Part shown: positions 52,719 through 61,070 of the stretch, one piece after another
Layout of the letters: each line of letters opens with the position of its first letter
Position numbering within the stretch: the first letter of the stretch is position 1
Assembly: GCF_021568315.1 (NCBI RefSeq)
Contig: NZ_JAKGSI010000001.1
Span: 310,001-374,000 of the forward strand
Length of the DNA: 64,000 nt
Source of the DNA: Corynebacterium uropygiale
Lineage (GTDB): Bacteria; Actinomycetota; Actinomycetes; Mycobacteriales; Mycobacteriaceae
Direction: 5' to 3'
Made by a program: the position numbers and the translations under genes
Notes under the pieces: model-generated
Databases searched by the model: none
What the model was told of the DNA's origin: nothing
What the model saw: the letters and a program-made list of their open reading frames with translations, nothing else

Positions 52719-54115
52719 ATGAGTATGACGAAGAAGGTCATGATTATTGCGTTCGCCTATTTTGGCGTCACCATCGGGGCGGGCTTTGCCTCCGGGCAGG
52801 AGATTCTGCAGTATTACGTCCCCTATGGAGTATGGGGGATTGCGGGAGGGGGGCGCTGGTGTCACTCATTGTCATGCCACTCATTGCGATGGTGATCCTT
52901 CAATATGGCAGCTATTTTCGGGCTCGTTCTCATGGCGAAGTATTCACTTTACTCGCGGACAAAGTGACCTCCCGAGCGCTCGATTATGGCTTGTGTCTCT
53001 CTCAATTCTGCGTGGGATTCGTCATGTTGGCGGGGGCAGGTGCGAATCTTCATCAGCAATTTGGCGCGCCGTTGTGGGTGGGATCAACACTCATGCTTGT
53101 CCTCGTGTTGGTTGTGGGAATGCTGGATGTGGACCGCGTGACCCGCGTGATCAGTGCGATCACCCCGCTGATGGTGCTTCTTCTTATCGTGGCTGCAGTC
53201 TTTGCCTTGACGCACCCGATGCTGGAGGTGAGCGAGGCATCGGCAATGGCTTAGCAGATGGTGGAGTCGCCGCTTCCCACCTGGTGGTTGTCCACCTTCA
53301 ACTACCTCGGCCTCGCGATGTTCTCTGCAATTTCTATGGCTATGGTCATTGGCGGGTCGGAATGGAATCCACGCGTGGCCGGCCGCGGCGGATTCGTCGG
53401 TGGGCTCATGTTCAGTGTTATTTTGCTGCTCGTCATGATGGGCCTTTTGGTGCGCATTCCCTCCGTCGGGGAGAGCGCCTTGCCCACACTGAAGCTCTTC
53501 AACGATCTCAACGGGACGCTCGGGATTGTTGCCGCCGTGGTAACCTATCTGATGATTTTTTCCACCACCATCGGCATTTTTTATTCGCTGGGTCGGCGCG
53601 TCACTGTCCATTATCCTGACCGATTCCACGCTGCCTTTATTGTTCTTACTCTCGTGGGATTTGGGTTGAGTTTCTTCGACTTCACCCAGCTCGTGGCCAC
53701 GGTGTTCCCTGTACTCGGTTGGGTGGGCATTCTCATTATTCTGCTCTTAGCAGCAACATGGTTGCTCCATGGGCGGGAGAAGATCGGCAAGGAGACCCGT
53801 CGGAGGGATAAAATCCGTGGGCTTATTCTCCGCAAGCTTGATCCCCGGCAGAAGTTCTTACGCCGTCACGAGGAATCCCCCGTGGCCCTCGTCAACGATG
53901 CAGAAGACGAGCTGCCTGGCAGCTATCGCCGGGCATTACGTAACGAGATCATCGAGGATGCCCTCGTCGAGCTGAAGTAGGAGTCCGCGTCCGGCGAGGA
54001 GGCCGGTACTCTGACCGCTGTTGAGGCGTGGGCAGACGGGGAGCTCACCGAGCTGGGCGAAAGCCTCAAGGGGGAGAGGCCATCGCCGGTGGAAGAGGAA
54101 GAACCGGGAAAGTGA
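52719..54115 (+). pseudogene. YkvI-type membrane protein gene, broken by a frameshift and two amber codons
   Basis: Joined together, the pieces encode a YkvI-family integral membrane protein (APC-like transporter fold), beginning MSMTKKVMIIAFAYFGVTIG and continuing GAGFASGQEILQYYVPYGVW. A one-base loss in the G6 tract at 52848-52853 shifts the frame: one extra G would restore GGGALVSLIVMPLIAM. An in-frame TAG at 53252-53254 interrupts SAMA-QMVESP, and a second TAG at 53978-53980 cuts the acidic C-terminal tail, which stays open to TGA at 54115. All downstream stretches keep membrane helices and family character (LSTFNYLGLAMFSAISMAMV). The gene is probably dead; sequencing error could explain only one of three lesions. 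Confidence 0.82.
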
Positions 54116-54205
54116 CTCCTCTGACTCCTCCTCAGGGAGGATAAAGCGGCCTACCCCTCCCAGGGGAGGAGGTGCTTCCGCCCCCTGCCTTCTACTGTGA
54201 ACGGC

Positions 54206-54940
54206 ATGGTAGACAGACTTTCACCCGGCCCCTCATCTGGACTCCTTCTTCGCGACGTGTGCGTGGACTATGGTCGCTCTCCTGTCGTGCAGGGCGTGTG
54301 TCTCCATGCCACGCCCGGGCGAGTCTATGGTCTTCTTGGGCTCAATGGCGCGGGGAAGTCGACCCTGTTTTCTGCGGTCCTCGGGCTGGTTCCGTTCGGC
54401 GGGACGATCACTGTTGATGGCCATCCCGTGGACCTCACCCAGGTTGGCGCGAGTATCAACGGGCCGGCGCTGTATCCTCACCTGTCTGCGAGGGGAAATC
54501 TCTCCGTGCACGCCCTGCTCACGGGCACGGACCCAGCGCGCATCGACGAGGTTCTTCAGCGTGTGGAGCTGCACGCCGGGCGCAAGCGCGCGGGATCCTT
54601 CTCGACGGGAATGAAAGCGCGCTTGTCGCTGGCGATGGCCCTACTCACGGACCCGCCGCTCCTCATCCTCGATGAGCCCCAAAATGGGCTCGATCCCCAG
54701 GGCATCAAGGACCTCCGGGAGCTCATCCGTTCGCTCGCTGCGGCGGGAAAGACCGTGGTCATGTCCTCGCACCAGCTGGGGGAGGTCGCCCATATCGTCG
54801 ACGATGTGGGAATCCTCGCCGGCGGAGAGATCCGTTATGAGGGGCCGCTCACTGGTCTCGCCGAGCCCGGCGAGAATCTGGAAGACGCGTTCTTCCGTTT
54901 GGTTCGGAATACGCCGAGCATCGAAGGGGAAGAGCGATGA
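54206..54940 (+). CDS. ABC transporter ATPase, lantibiotic-immunity type
   Basis: A 244-residue ATPase resembling NukF/McdF immunity subunits: Walker A GLNGAGKST, a degenerate signature SFSTGMKARLSLAMALL in place of LSGGQ, Walker B LLILDEPQNGLDPQG, and switch SSHQL. The ATG at 54206 gives MVDRLSPGPS. TACTGT (54193-54198) lies seven bases upstream with no ribosome-binding site, so the mRNA may be leaderless; a GTG at 54197 is the alternative start. A CCTCCC/GGGAGG palindrome lies just upstream (54156-54169). Its stop overlaps the permease start by four bases. Confidence 0.85.
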   Translation: MVDRLSPGPSSGLLLRDVCVDYGRSPVVQGVCLHATPGRVYGLLGLNGAGKSTLFSAVLGLVPFGGTITVDGHPVDLTQVGASINGPALYPHLSARGNLSVHALLTGTDPARIDEVLQRVELHAGRKRAGSFSTGMKARLSLAMALLTDPPLLILDEPQNGLDPQGIKDLRELIRSLAAAGKTVVMSSHQLGEVAHIVDDVGILAGGEIRYEGPLTGLAEPGENLEDAFFRLVRNTPSIEGEER

Positions 54941-56316
54941 GGTTTCTGCGCGCAGAGATTCTTCGCTCCTGGCTGAGCCTCCGGTTCTTTCTTCCCCTCA
55001 TCGCTGTGCTGTGCGCAGCGCAGGCCGCGTCGATTAATGCGGGGATCCGGGCTCTCGGCGGGCAGGCGGGTCTCGCCGCCCTTCACCTGTATGCGGTGGG
55101 GGTGGTGGTGCCATTGGGCCTGCTGACGTCGGTGATGACGGAGTACGCGGAGGAGCGTCAGCGCTATGGCGGGTTGCTGTGGCGGCCATGTGAGAAATGG
55201 AAGGTGCAGGGCGCGCGTCTTGCGGTCACCATGGGTTACGCGCTGATCGGTCACGTCTGCGCCTCGCTCATCGTTGTGGGAATGAACTGGCAGTTTGTGC
55301 TCCTCGAGACGACGGTCTTCGTGGGCGCCTATGGGGTGGGGCTGCTGCTCTGGTCGCTGGCAGGGCGGGGGAGCGTCGGCCTGAGCATTCTCCTCGGCTT
55401 GGCGTGGGATGTTCTCTCCATCTTCCGCGCCGAAACGCCCTCCTGGTACCTCAATCCGATGTGTTGGGCGCTACGGGCGAGCCTCCCGGTCTTCGGCGTC
55501 CATGCGAATTCCGTTCCCGCCGACGACGGCAGCGTGGCCGGAATTGACCCCGTGCTACCAGCGCTGCTCCACCTCGTGATGGGCGGTGCGTGCTGGGCCG
55601 TGGCGGTGGCGATGTACCGGCTGCGCAGCGCTCAACCGCGGGCGGAGAGAGCTCAACGAGAAGTGCCGCTGCGCGGCGGCCACGGGCGCACCTCCGCTGC
55701 ACGGGCGATGATGCTGCCCCTGCCCTGGCGTGTGTGGGTTGGGCTGAGCGTCGTCATGATCCTGGGGCTCGGTGCCATGCGCATGCGCTATGGAACGACG
55801 GCAGCCACGGGCGCGTATGCCCTCATCTGCGTCCCCTCGGGGGCGTTGATGGCGGGGACGATGGCATGGCGTGCGCATCGAGATGCCTGGCGTGGACTGG
55901 TGAGCCGTGCCGGGCGAGACCGAATGTTTGGGGCCCTGCTCACGGTGGTGTACCTGCCCCTGATGGTCGTCTGCGGGGTGGGAGGGGTCATCGCCACGAT
56001 GGGCGATGGTGGGCCCTATTCGCTGATGGTCATGCCTGGGGTGCTCGCGATGATCCTCGTCATGGTCTGTTGGGGCTCGGCGAGATCACTGAGTGCCACG
56101 ATCATCGGGTGGATCCTCCTCCTCATCTGGAGCCTCATGGCCGGGGCGAGCATCCTGGCCGACAACGGACTCTGGTGGCTGAGTGCCCCGTGGAGCTGGG
56201 TGTGGGTGGCGCATGAGCATCCGGAGCACTGGGTGGTCATCGTCGTCCTGACATGGGTCGTGGCCGGCGGGTTGCGGGTTCTCGCGCGCCGGGACATGCG
56301 CCATCGGATCAAATAA
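54937..56316 (+). CDS. ABC transporter membrane subunit, lantibiotic-immunity type
   Basis: A 459-residue protein with about twelve hydrophobic segments in two similar halves (RAEILRSWLSLRFFLPLIAV at the start of the first; PLPWRVWVGLSVVMILGLG of the second). It looks like two ABC-2 immunity permease units fused in one chain. It starts at the ATPase stop (ATGA). Its 3' end overlaps the convergent response-regulator gene by eight bases. With the ATPase and the two-component system it forms an antibiotic-sensing/export module; the peptide it would act on is unknown. Confidence 0.78.
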   Translation: MRFLRAEILRSWLSLRFFLPLIAVLCAAQAASINAGIRALGGQAGLAALHLYAVGVVVPLGLLTSVMTEYAEERQRYGGLLWRPCEKWKVQGARLAVTMGYALIGHVCASLIVVGMNWQFVLLETTVFVGAYGVGLLLWSLAGRGSVGLSILLGLAWDVLSIFRAETPSWYLNPMCWALRASLPVFGVHANSVPADDGSVAGIDPVLPALLHLVMGGACWAVAVAMYRLRSAQPRAERAQREVPLRGGHGRTSAARAMMLPLPWRVWVGLSVVMILGLGAMRMRYGTTAATGAYALICVPSGALMAGTMAWRAHRDAWRGLVSRAGRDRMFGALLTVVYLPLMVVCGVGGVIATMGDGGPYSLMVMPGVLAMILVMVCWGSARSLSATIIGWILLLIWSLMAGASILADNGLWWLSAPWSWVWVAHEHPEHWVVIVVLTWVVAGGLRVLARRDMRHRIK

Positions 56317-56911
56317 GCCCTTGATGGGCGGCCCAGATGACGAGGTTCACGCGATCAGTTGTCCCCGTCTTGTGGAGAAGATTCTTCACATGGCTTTTGA
56401 CAGTGGTCTCGGCGATCACGAGCCTGGCACCAATATCGCGGTTGCTCAGTCCTTGGCAGATGAGCCGGAGGATCTCGCTCTCCCGGTCGGTCAACCCCGG
56501 CACGGGCAGGGCGTGGTGGGGCTGGTGCACGTGGCGAAGGACCATCGTCGTCACCGCCGGGTCAAGGTAGCCCTCACCACGGGCGACGCGGCGGATGGCG
56601 TCGAGAAGAACCGCGGGCGGAGAGTCTTTGAGGAGGAAGCCTTGGGCGCCGGCCTCGAGGGCGGCGAGGACGAGGGATTCCTCGCGGAAGGTCGTGAGCA
56701 TGAGGGAGGGGCAGGAGAGCCGGCGAGCGGCCTCGATCCCATCCATGACGGGCATGCGAATATCAAGGACTGCGACATCGGCGGCATAGCCGAGCGCCTC
56801 CTTGCCGTTGTGCGCCGCGCGAACGACCGTCATGTCCGCCTGGGAGGAGATGAGCATGCTAAAGGCGGCTCGGACGGCGGCTTGATCTTCAGCGAGGATG
56901 ACCTTGATCAT
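56309..56911 (-). CDS. NarL/LuxR family response regulator
   Basis: A 200-residue response regulator. The receiver domain has the phospho-acceptor Asp50 (VAVLDIRMPVMDGIEA) and LLKDSPP. The C-terminal LuxR helix-turn-helix is LTDRESEILRLICQGLSNRD, then VIAETTVKSHVKNLLHKTG. It overlaps the kinase stop (ATGA), so the pair is translated together. The likely target is the convergent ABC operon. Confidence 0.93.
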   Translation of the reverse strand: MIKVILAEDQAAVRAAFSMLISSQADMTVVRAAHNGKEALGYAADVAVLDIRMPVMDGIEAARRLSCPSLMLTTFREESLVLAALEAGAQGFLLKDSPPAVLLDAIRRVARGEGYLDPAVTTMVLRHVHQPHHALPVPGLTDRESEILRLICQGLSNRDIGARLVIAETTVKSHVKNLLHKTGTTDRVNLVIWAAHQGLI

Positions 56912-58032
56912 GGCACAGTAATCCGGATGTGAAAGGTAGTGTCCGTGGTGGTATACGCCATGCTACCTATGTCGGAGATGCGTTCTTCTACGCTGCGAAG
57001 GCCTGTCCTCGTGCCGGGGCCGGGTGTGCCGAGAGGGTTTTCTGCCTCCAGGTGGAAACCCGAATCAGTGATGCGGAGGCGGAGACTCCCAGGGGCAGCA
57101 CCGTGCTTGAGCGCGTTCGTGCTGATCTCCTGGACCGCCCGGACTAGGGCGATGCGGTAGCGAAGCGGCCAGGAGCCCGTGGCCTCGAAGCTGGCGGGCA
57201 GCTCGGCCGCGATACCGCACCGCTGCACGATGGCGGGAATCTCTGCCGGGTCGATTGAGGGCGGGTCAGCGTCGTTGAGGGCCTCCACCAGTGCGCGCAC
57301 ATCCGCCAGCGAACGGTCTGCCAGATCGATGATCTTGTCGAGCGCGCCGCGTGGTTCGCCCACGTACTGTGCCGTCTGCGCACTCACCTTGATAGCGGTG
57401 AGTCCGTGGCCGACGACGTCGTGAAGCTCGCGGGCTAGGGCGATGCGTTGGTGCAGCATAGCCTCGTGGACGGCACGATGGTGCGCGATGCTCCTCGTCC
57501 TGATCCGCTGGGCCAGCACATAACACCCCATCACCAACAGAACGGCGGGGACCCCGAAAGGGGCGATACGGTGGGTCGAGAATCCACCAAAGATCGGTGG
57601 GGCGACGACCATGGGATTCATCACTGCTCCCGCTGCAGCGAGCATGGCATACAGTGCTCCCCCGGAGCCCCATCGGGTCACCGTCCACAGTGTCAGCGGG
57701 GCGGCGAGGAGGATGGGATTGATCCCCAGGTTGACGGGGGTGAGTGCGAACACCACGAGGAGGAGCACGAACAGGCACGCGGTGATCGCGGCGGCTACCT
57801 GGAGGGCAATCTTGCGGAAGAGAGAGGTGACGGCAATGCCGAGGTGGATGACCGGCTCGATGACGTACCACCGCAGGGGGCCGTGCTCGATGATGAAGAG
57901 TACATCCAGCACCACGCAGAGAAAGAAGAATCCTGACCAGGCGAGATCGGCGATGGGAAAGGGGCCGCACCACCACCGCGTCCGGGACCGCCAGTCGAGG
58001 GGATCGCGGAGGGAAGCGGAATCGTCAATCAC
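56908..58032 (-). CDS. Sensor histidine kinase (NarX/DesK type)
   Basis: A 374-residue HisKA_3 kinase. Residues about 27-180 hold six membrane helices without an obvious extracellular domain, as in intramembrane-sensing kinases. The phosphorylated His204 lies in ARELHDVVGHGLTAIKVSAQ. The ATP-binding part has EISTNALKHGAAPGSLRLRI and TGLRSVEERISDIG. It starts at a GTG. Such kinases usually sense membrane or cell-wall stress, often from antimicrobial peptides. Confidence 0.9.
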   Translation of the reverse strand: MIDDSASLRDPLDWRSRTRWWCGPFPIADLAWSGFFFLCVVLDVLFIIEHGPLRWYVIEPVIHLGIAVTSLFRKIALQVAAAITACLFVLLLVVFALTPVNLGINPILLAAPLTLWTVTRWGSGGALYAMLAAAGAVMNPMVVAPPIFGGFSTHRIAPFGVPAVLLVMGCYVLAQRIRTRSIAHHRAVHEAMLHQRIALARELHDVVGHGLTAIKVSAQTAQYVGEPRGALDKIIDLADRSLADVRALVEALNDADPPSIDPAEIPAIVQRCGIAAELPASFEATGSWPLRYRIALVRAVQEISTNALKHGAAPGSLRLRITDSGFHLEAENPLGTPGPGTRTGLRSVEERISDIGSMAYTTTDTTFHIRITVP

Positions 58033-58049
58033 AGAAAACAGTGTAAGAA

Positions 58050-58088
58050 ACCCCGACGGCGCGGGGGTAGCCGCAGGCTCGTCGGGGT
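58050..58088 (-). terminator. Terminator after aztD
   Basis: ACCCCGACG (58050-58058) pairs with 58080-58088. On the minus strand the stem is followed by TTCTTAC. It separates aztD from the kinase gene. Confidence 0.7.
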
Positions 58089-58110
58089 GGGGGAGGGCGG
58101 GACGTCCGCT

Positions 58111-59415
58111 TTAGCCTTCTGTGCTCACGATCTCGTCGGGGGTGTGGGGAAGCTCCACCTTGAGGGCTTCCTTCTCCCCGTTGAGGTCGATGACGTGGAG
58201 GGTGTTGGTCGACGGGTCCGTGACGTAGGCAATGTGACCCTGGACGGAGAGCGCCGGGCGCGGATCCTGCCAGGTCTCGGACTCTTCCCACGGGCTGATG
58301 ACGTTGATCGTCTTGGTGACGGCGCCCTTCTCCAGGTCAATGAGGTGGAGGTTGCCGTCGGTGCCGAGGACCACGCCCAGGCCGTCCTTATTCACGCCAA
58401 GAGAGCGGAAGGTGTAGGAGGTGCCCAGGTCCACGACGGTGAGCTTGCCCGTGCGGGTGTCGGTGACGGAGACCTTCTCGGGGCGCTCGAGCTTCTCCTC
58501 GTCGGCGGCCTTCTTGTCGGTCTTGTAGTCACCGAGGACGTACGGGGACTCCGTGGTGCCCGCCTGGTTGCCGATGCGCGCGTAGGCGTCCTCGGCCTTC
58601 ACCTTGGTGACCTCGCCATCCTTGTAGATGAGGCCGCCATCCGTGCAGCCCACGAAGACGGCGCCATCAGCGGCTTCCTTCGCGCCGTGGACGCCGGGGC
58701 ACTGCTCGAAGCGCTTGATCTCGGTGCCATCGGCCTTCACCTGGGCCACGCCCAGACGCTTGCCCTCCTGGTCAGAGACGGTGACCATGTAGGTGCCATC
58801 GTGGTTGAGGTGGGCGACGCCGTGGTGCGGGGTGGGCACCTTAAAGGCGTCCTCGACGGAGAAGTCCTCGAGGTTGATGGTGGTGACGGTGCCGTTCTCG
58901 TCGTCGAAGAGCACGGTCTTTTCACCATCGGTGGTGACGTGGCCGGGCTTGGCGGCCTCCGCGGAGAAGCCGGTGAAGGAGGGATCACCCGCGTAGTAGT
59001 GGGAGTGATCGCCGTGGGGGACGTGGTAGGAGCCGATGTCCAGCACCTCGAAGGCATTGCCCGTCGAGACGAAGACGTGGCGGCCGTCGCCCGCATCGTT
59101 GAGGCGGAGGTAGCCGTCCTTCTCGAGGTCCTTGACTACCTCGGGGGCCTTGCCCTTGTCCAGGTCGCCAGCGTCGAGAACCATGACGCCGCCATCATAG
59201 GAGAGGGCGATACGCGGGGTCTGGTGGCGAACCTCGGGAAGCTTGGCGGCTTCCGAGGGAGCGGTGACGTTGGGGGTCACCTGGGCGGCCTCGGCGGCGG
59301 TGCTCGCGGAGGATTCGGCGGAGGAACTGGGGGCCTCCCCGCCCTGGCTGGTGCAAGAGGCGAGGAGGACAGCAGAAGCGGCAATCATGCCGGTGCGCAG
59401 CAGGAACTTGGACAT
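58111..59415 (-). CDS. aztD: AztD-like zinc metallochaperone lipoprotein
   Basis: A 434-residue secreted lipoprotein with lipobox LLASC (Cys21), a Ser/Ala-rich linker and a beta-propeller of YncE type. His-rich segments HVPHGDHSHYYAGD and TPHHGVAHLNHDG are the hallmark of AztD, which hands zinc to the AztC binding protein in the periplasm of other bacteria. Strand repeats such as VMVLDAGDLDKG, VTTINLEDFSVED and LHLIDLEKGAVTKTI fit a seven-bladed propeller. No aztABC genes flank it. The ATG at 59415 has no strong ribosome-binding site. Expression is probably zinc-repressed through the Zur-like box. Confidence 0.82.
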   Translation of the reverse strand: MSKFLLRTGMIAASAVLLASCTSQGGEAPSSSAESSASTAAEAAQVTPNVTAPSEAAKLPEVRHQTPRIALSYDGGVMVLDAGDLDKGKAPEVVKDLEKDGYLRLNDAGDGRHVFVSTGNAFEVLDIGSYHVPHGDHSHYYAGDPSFTGFSAEAAKPGHVTTDGEKTVLFDDENGTVTTINLEDFSVEDAFKVPTPHHGVAHLNHDGTYMVTVSDQEGKRLGVAQVKADGTEIKRFEQCPGVHGAKEAADGAVFVGCTDGGLIYKDGEVTKVKAEDAYARIGNQAGTTESPYVLGDYKTDKKAADEEKLERPEKVSVTDTRTGKLTVVDLGTSYTFRSLGVNKDGLGVVLGTDGNLHLIDLEKGAVTKTINVISPWEESETWQDPRPALSVQGHIAYVTDPSTNTLHVIDLNGEKEALKVELPHTPDEIVSTEG

Positions 59416-59435
59416 ACTCTTAAGAAGACCACAGA

Positions 59436-59450
59436 TGATAATTGTTTTCA
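59436..59450 (-). promoter_or_regulatory. Zur-like zinc box upstream of aztD
   Basis: TGAAAACAATTATCA (minus strand) matches the palindromic TGAAAATnATTTTCA pattern at 12 of 15 positions, 21 bases before the start. Confidence 0.6.
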
Positions 59451-59482
59451 AATGTTCCTGTTGGGAAGAATTCGGAGTTCTC

Positions 59483-60268
59483 TTAAGAGTGGGAGGGGCG
59501 TCGACCATGCTGCCATCGACGACGGAAGCTGAGCAGCGCCAGCGAGCCCAGGACGAGGATGATCCCCAGCGCCCAGAGGAGGCAGAGTCCCACCCGTTCG
59601 GGAGCGCCGTCGTTGAGCGAGATGAGCATGACGACAACGTGGGTGACCGGGTTGTTGCGGACGAAGGGACGGACGGCGGAGACGTAGGCCTCCGCGGAGA
59701 CCAGGCCTCCTGAGAGGAAGAGCACGCACATGAGGAGGGGTGTCAGCGCCATGAGGGACTCGGGGGTGTCGGTGAGCTGCGAGACCAGAGCGGAGAGCGT
59801 GGCCGTGCACAGCGAACCGATGAGGATGAGGAGGAGGAAGCCCACCACCGTGCCGGGCCTCTCCATGCGCATCCCGCAGATCATCCCGACGATCCACACG
59901 GTGAGCCCCGCTGCGACGCTGCGGAGCACGTAGTAGAGGAATTCGCCGAGGAAGAGGGGCAGCGGACCGGAGGGGAGGGAGGCGACGCGGCCGCTCAGTC
60001 CCGACGTCCGGTCCCGGATGGACTCGGCGGCGGCATAGGAGAAGCTCATCCATTGCGCCCCGAGCACCATGAGGGTGCACAGCGGAATGAGGTTGAGGGC
60101 CTCCGTGCCTTGGGCGGTGCGGATGAAGTCCCCGAAGAGGATCCTCATGATGAGGAACATGATCGAGGGGACGAGGAACGTGTTTGTCACGTTCGACATG
60201 GTCCGGAAGAAGCGGATGATGAGGCGACGGGTCGTCGCGAACGTGTAGGCCAGGACAGAGTTAGACAC
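59483..60268 (-). CDS. ABC-2 type exporter permease (second cassette)
   Basis: A 261-residue six-helix permease starting at a GTG (MSNSVLAYTFATTRRLIIRF). Motifs include RDRTSGLSGRVASLPSGPLP and GGLVSAEAYVSAVRPFVRNN, NPVTHVV, typical of DrrB-like proteins. It overlaps the upstream permease by eight bases. It is the last gene of the cassette; aztD follows after 67 bases with its own control region. Confidence 0.84.
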   Translation of the reverse strand: MSNSVLAYTFATTRRLIIRFFRTMSNVTNTFLVPSIMFLIMRILFGDFIRTAQGTEALNLIPLCTLMVLGAQWMSFSYAAAESIRDRTSGLSGRVASLPSGPLPLFLGEFLYYVLRSVAAGLTVWIVGMICGMRMERPGTVVGFLLLILIGSLCTATLSALVSQLTDTPESLMALTPLLMCVLFLSGGLVSAEAYVSAVRPFVRNNPVTHVVVMLISLNDGAPERVGLCLLWALGIILVLGSLALLSFRRRWQHGRRPSHS

Positions 60269-61070
60269 GGTGACCTCGCTTCAAAGCAAAGCTGAAACCC
60301 CAGAACCCGCATACCAGGAGCACGATGAGCCAGGCGAGCGCTTCCCAGGGATGATTCTCGGCGCCCAGGTGCCCGGCCATGAGGCCGCGGAGCGTGTCGA
60401 GCAGGACGGAGATCGGCAGGTGGGCGATGACGTCGCGGACCCAGGAGGGAAGGGCGCTCGCCGGCACGAAGGCGGTGGAGAGCATGAGGATCGCGATGGT
60501 CAGACCCTGGAAGGTAAAGGATGCGGAGACGGGGTTCTTTGCCAAGAGGCAGAGCCCATCGCAGCCCGCGCACAGCGCAAGGGAGATGAGGATTGCGCCA
60601 AGGAAGAAGGCCAGCGTCCACAGCGGCCCCCCGTGGAAGCGCGCCCCGCAGAGCATCGCGACGACGAGGACCAGCGTCCCCGACCATAGTGTTCGCGTGA
60701 TGTCCGCCAGCATGCGGCCGGCCACGATGAGCCAGGTCGGCGACGGTAAGCTGAGCAGCCGCTGATGGAAGCCGTCCTCGGCATCCTGGGACACCGCGAG
60801 CGTCGATCCGCCCGCGGCAAAGATGATCGCCTGCATGACGCCCGCGGGAAGCAGGTAGTCCGCGTAGCTGTCCATGAAGGCCTCGGCGGACTGGGAGAAA
60901 CTCGCGTAGAAGGCGAGGAAGAACACCGAGGGGATGAAGAGCGCCGAGATCATGACGGATTGGTTGCGCAGGGTGTGCGCCACGTCGCGACGCCACAGCG
61001 CGGAGAGCGCCGCCCCGCCGCGGGCCCGCCGACGGTGGCCCTGCGCCGGCCTATCGAGGGTCACGCTCAT
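60261..61070 (-). CDS. ABC-2 type exporter permease (second cassette)
   Basis: A 269-residue permease with six helices: WRRDVAHTLRNQSVMISALF before the first, and SQDAEDGFHQRLLSLPSPTW and PASALPSWVRDVIAHLPISV as family motifs. Its ATG overlaps the ATPase stop (ATGA). Architecture and order match the 49094-51650 cassette, so the two sets may be old duplicates. Confidence 0.84.
   Translation of the reverse strand: MSVTLDRPAQGHRRRARGGAALSALWRRDVAHTLRNQSVMISALFIPSVFFLAFYASFSQSAEAFMDSYADYLLPAGVMQAIIFAAGGSTLAVSQDAEDGFHQRLLSLPSPTWLIVAGRMLADITRTLWSGTLVLVVAMLCGARFHGGPLWTLAFFLGAILISLALCAGCDGLCLLAKNPVSASFTFQGLTIAILMLSTAFVPASALPSWVRDVIAHLPISVLLDTLRGLMAGHLGAENHPWEALAWLIVLLVCGFWGFSFALKRGHRV

Noticed and set aside
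53252..53980. Possible amber recoding (pyrrolysine-like) in the YkvI-type gene
   Set aside because: TAG is used as an ordinary stop by several intact genes here, and a separate frameshift also breaks the gene. Simple decay is the better explanation.
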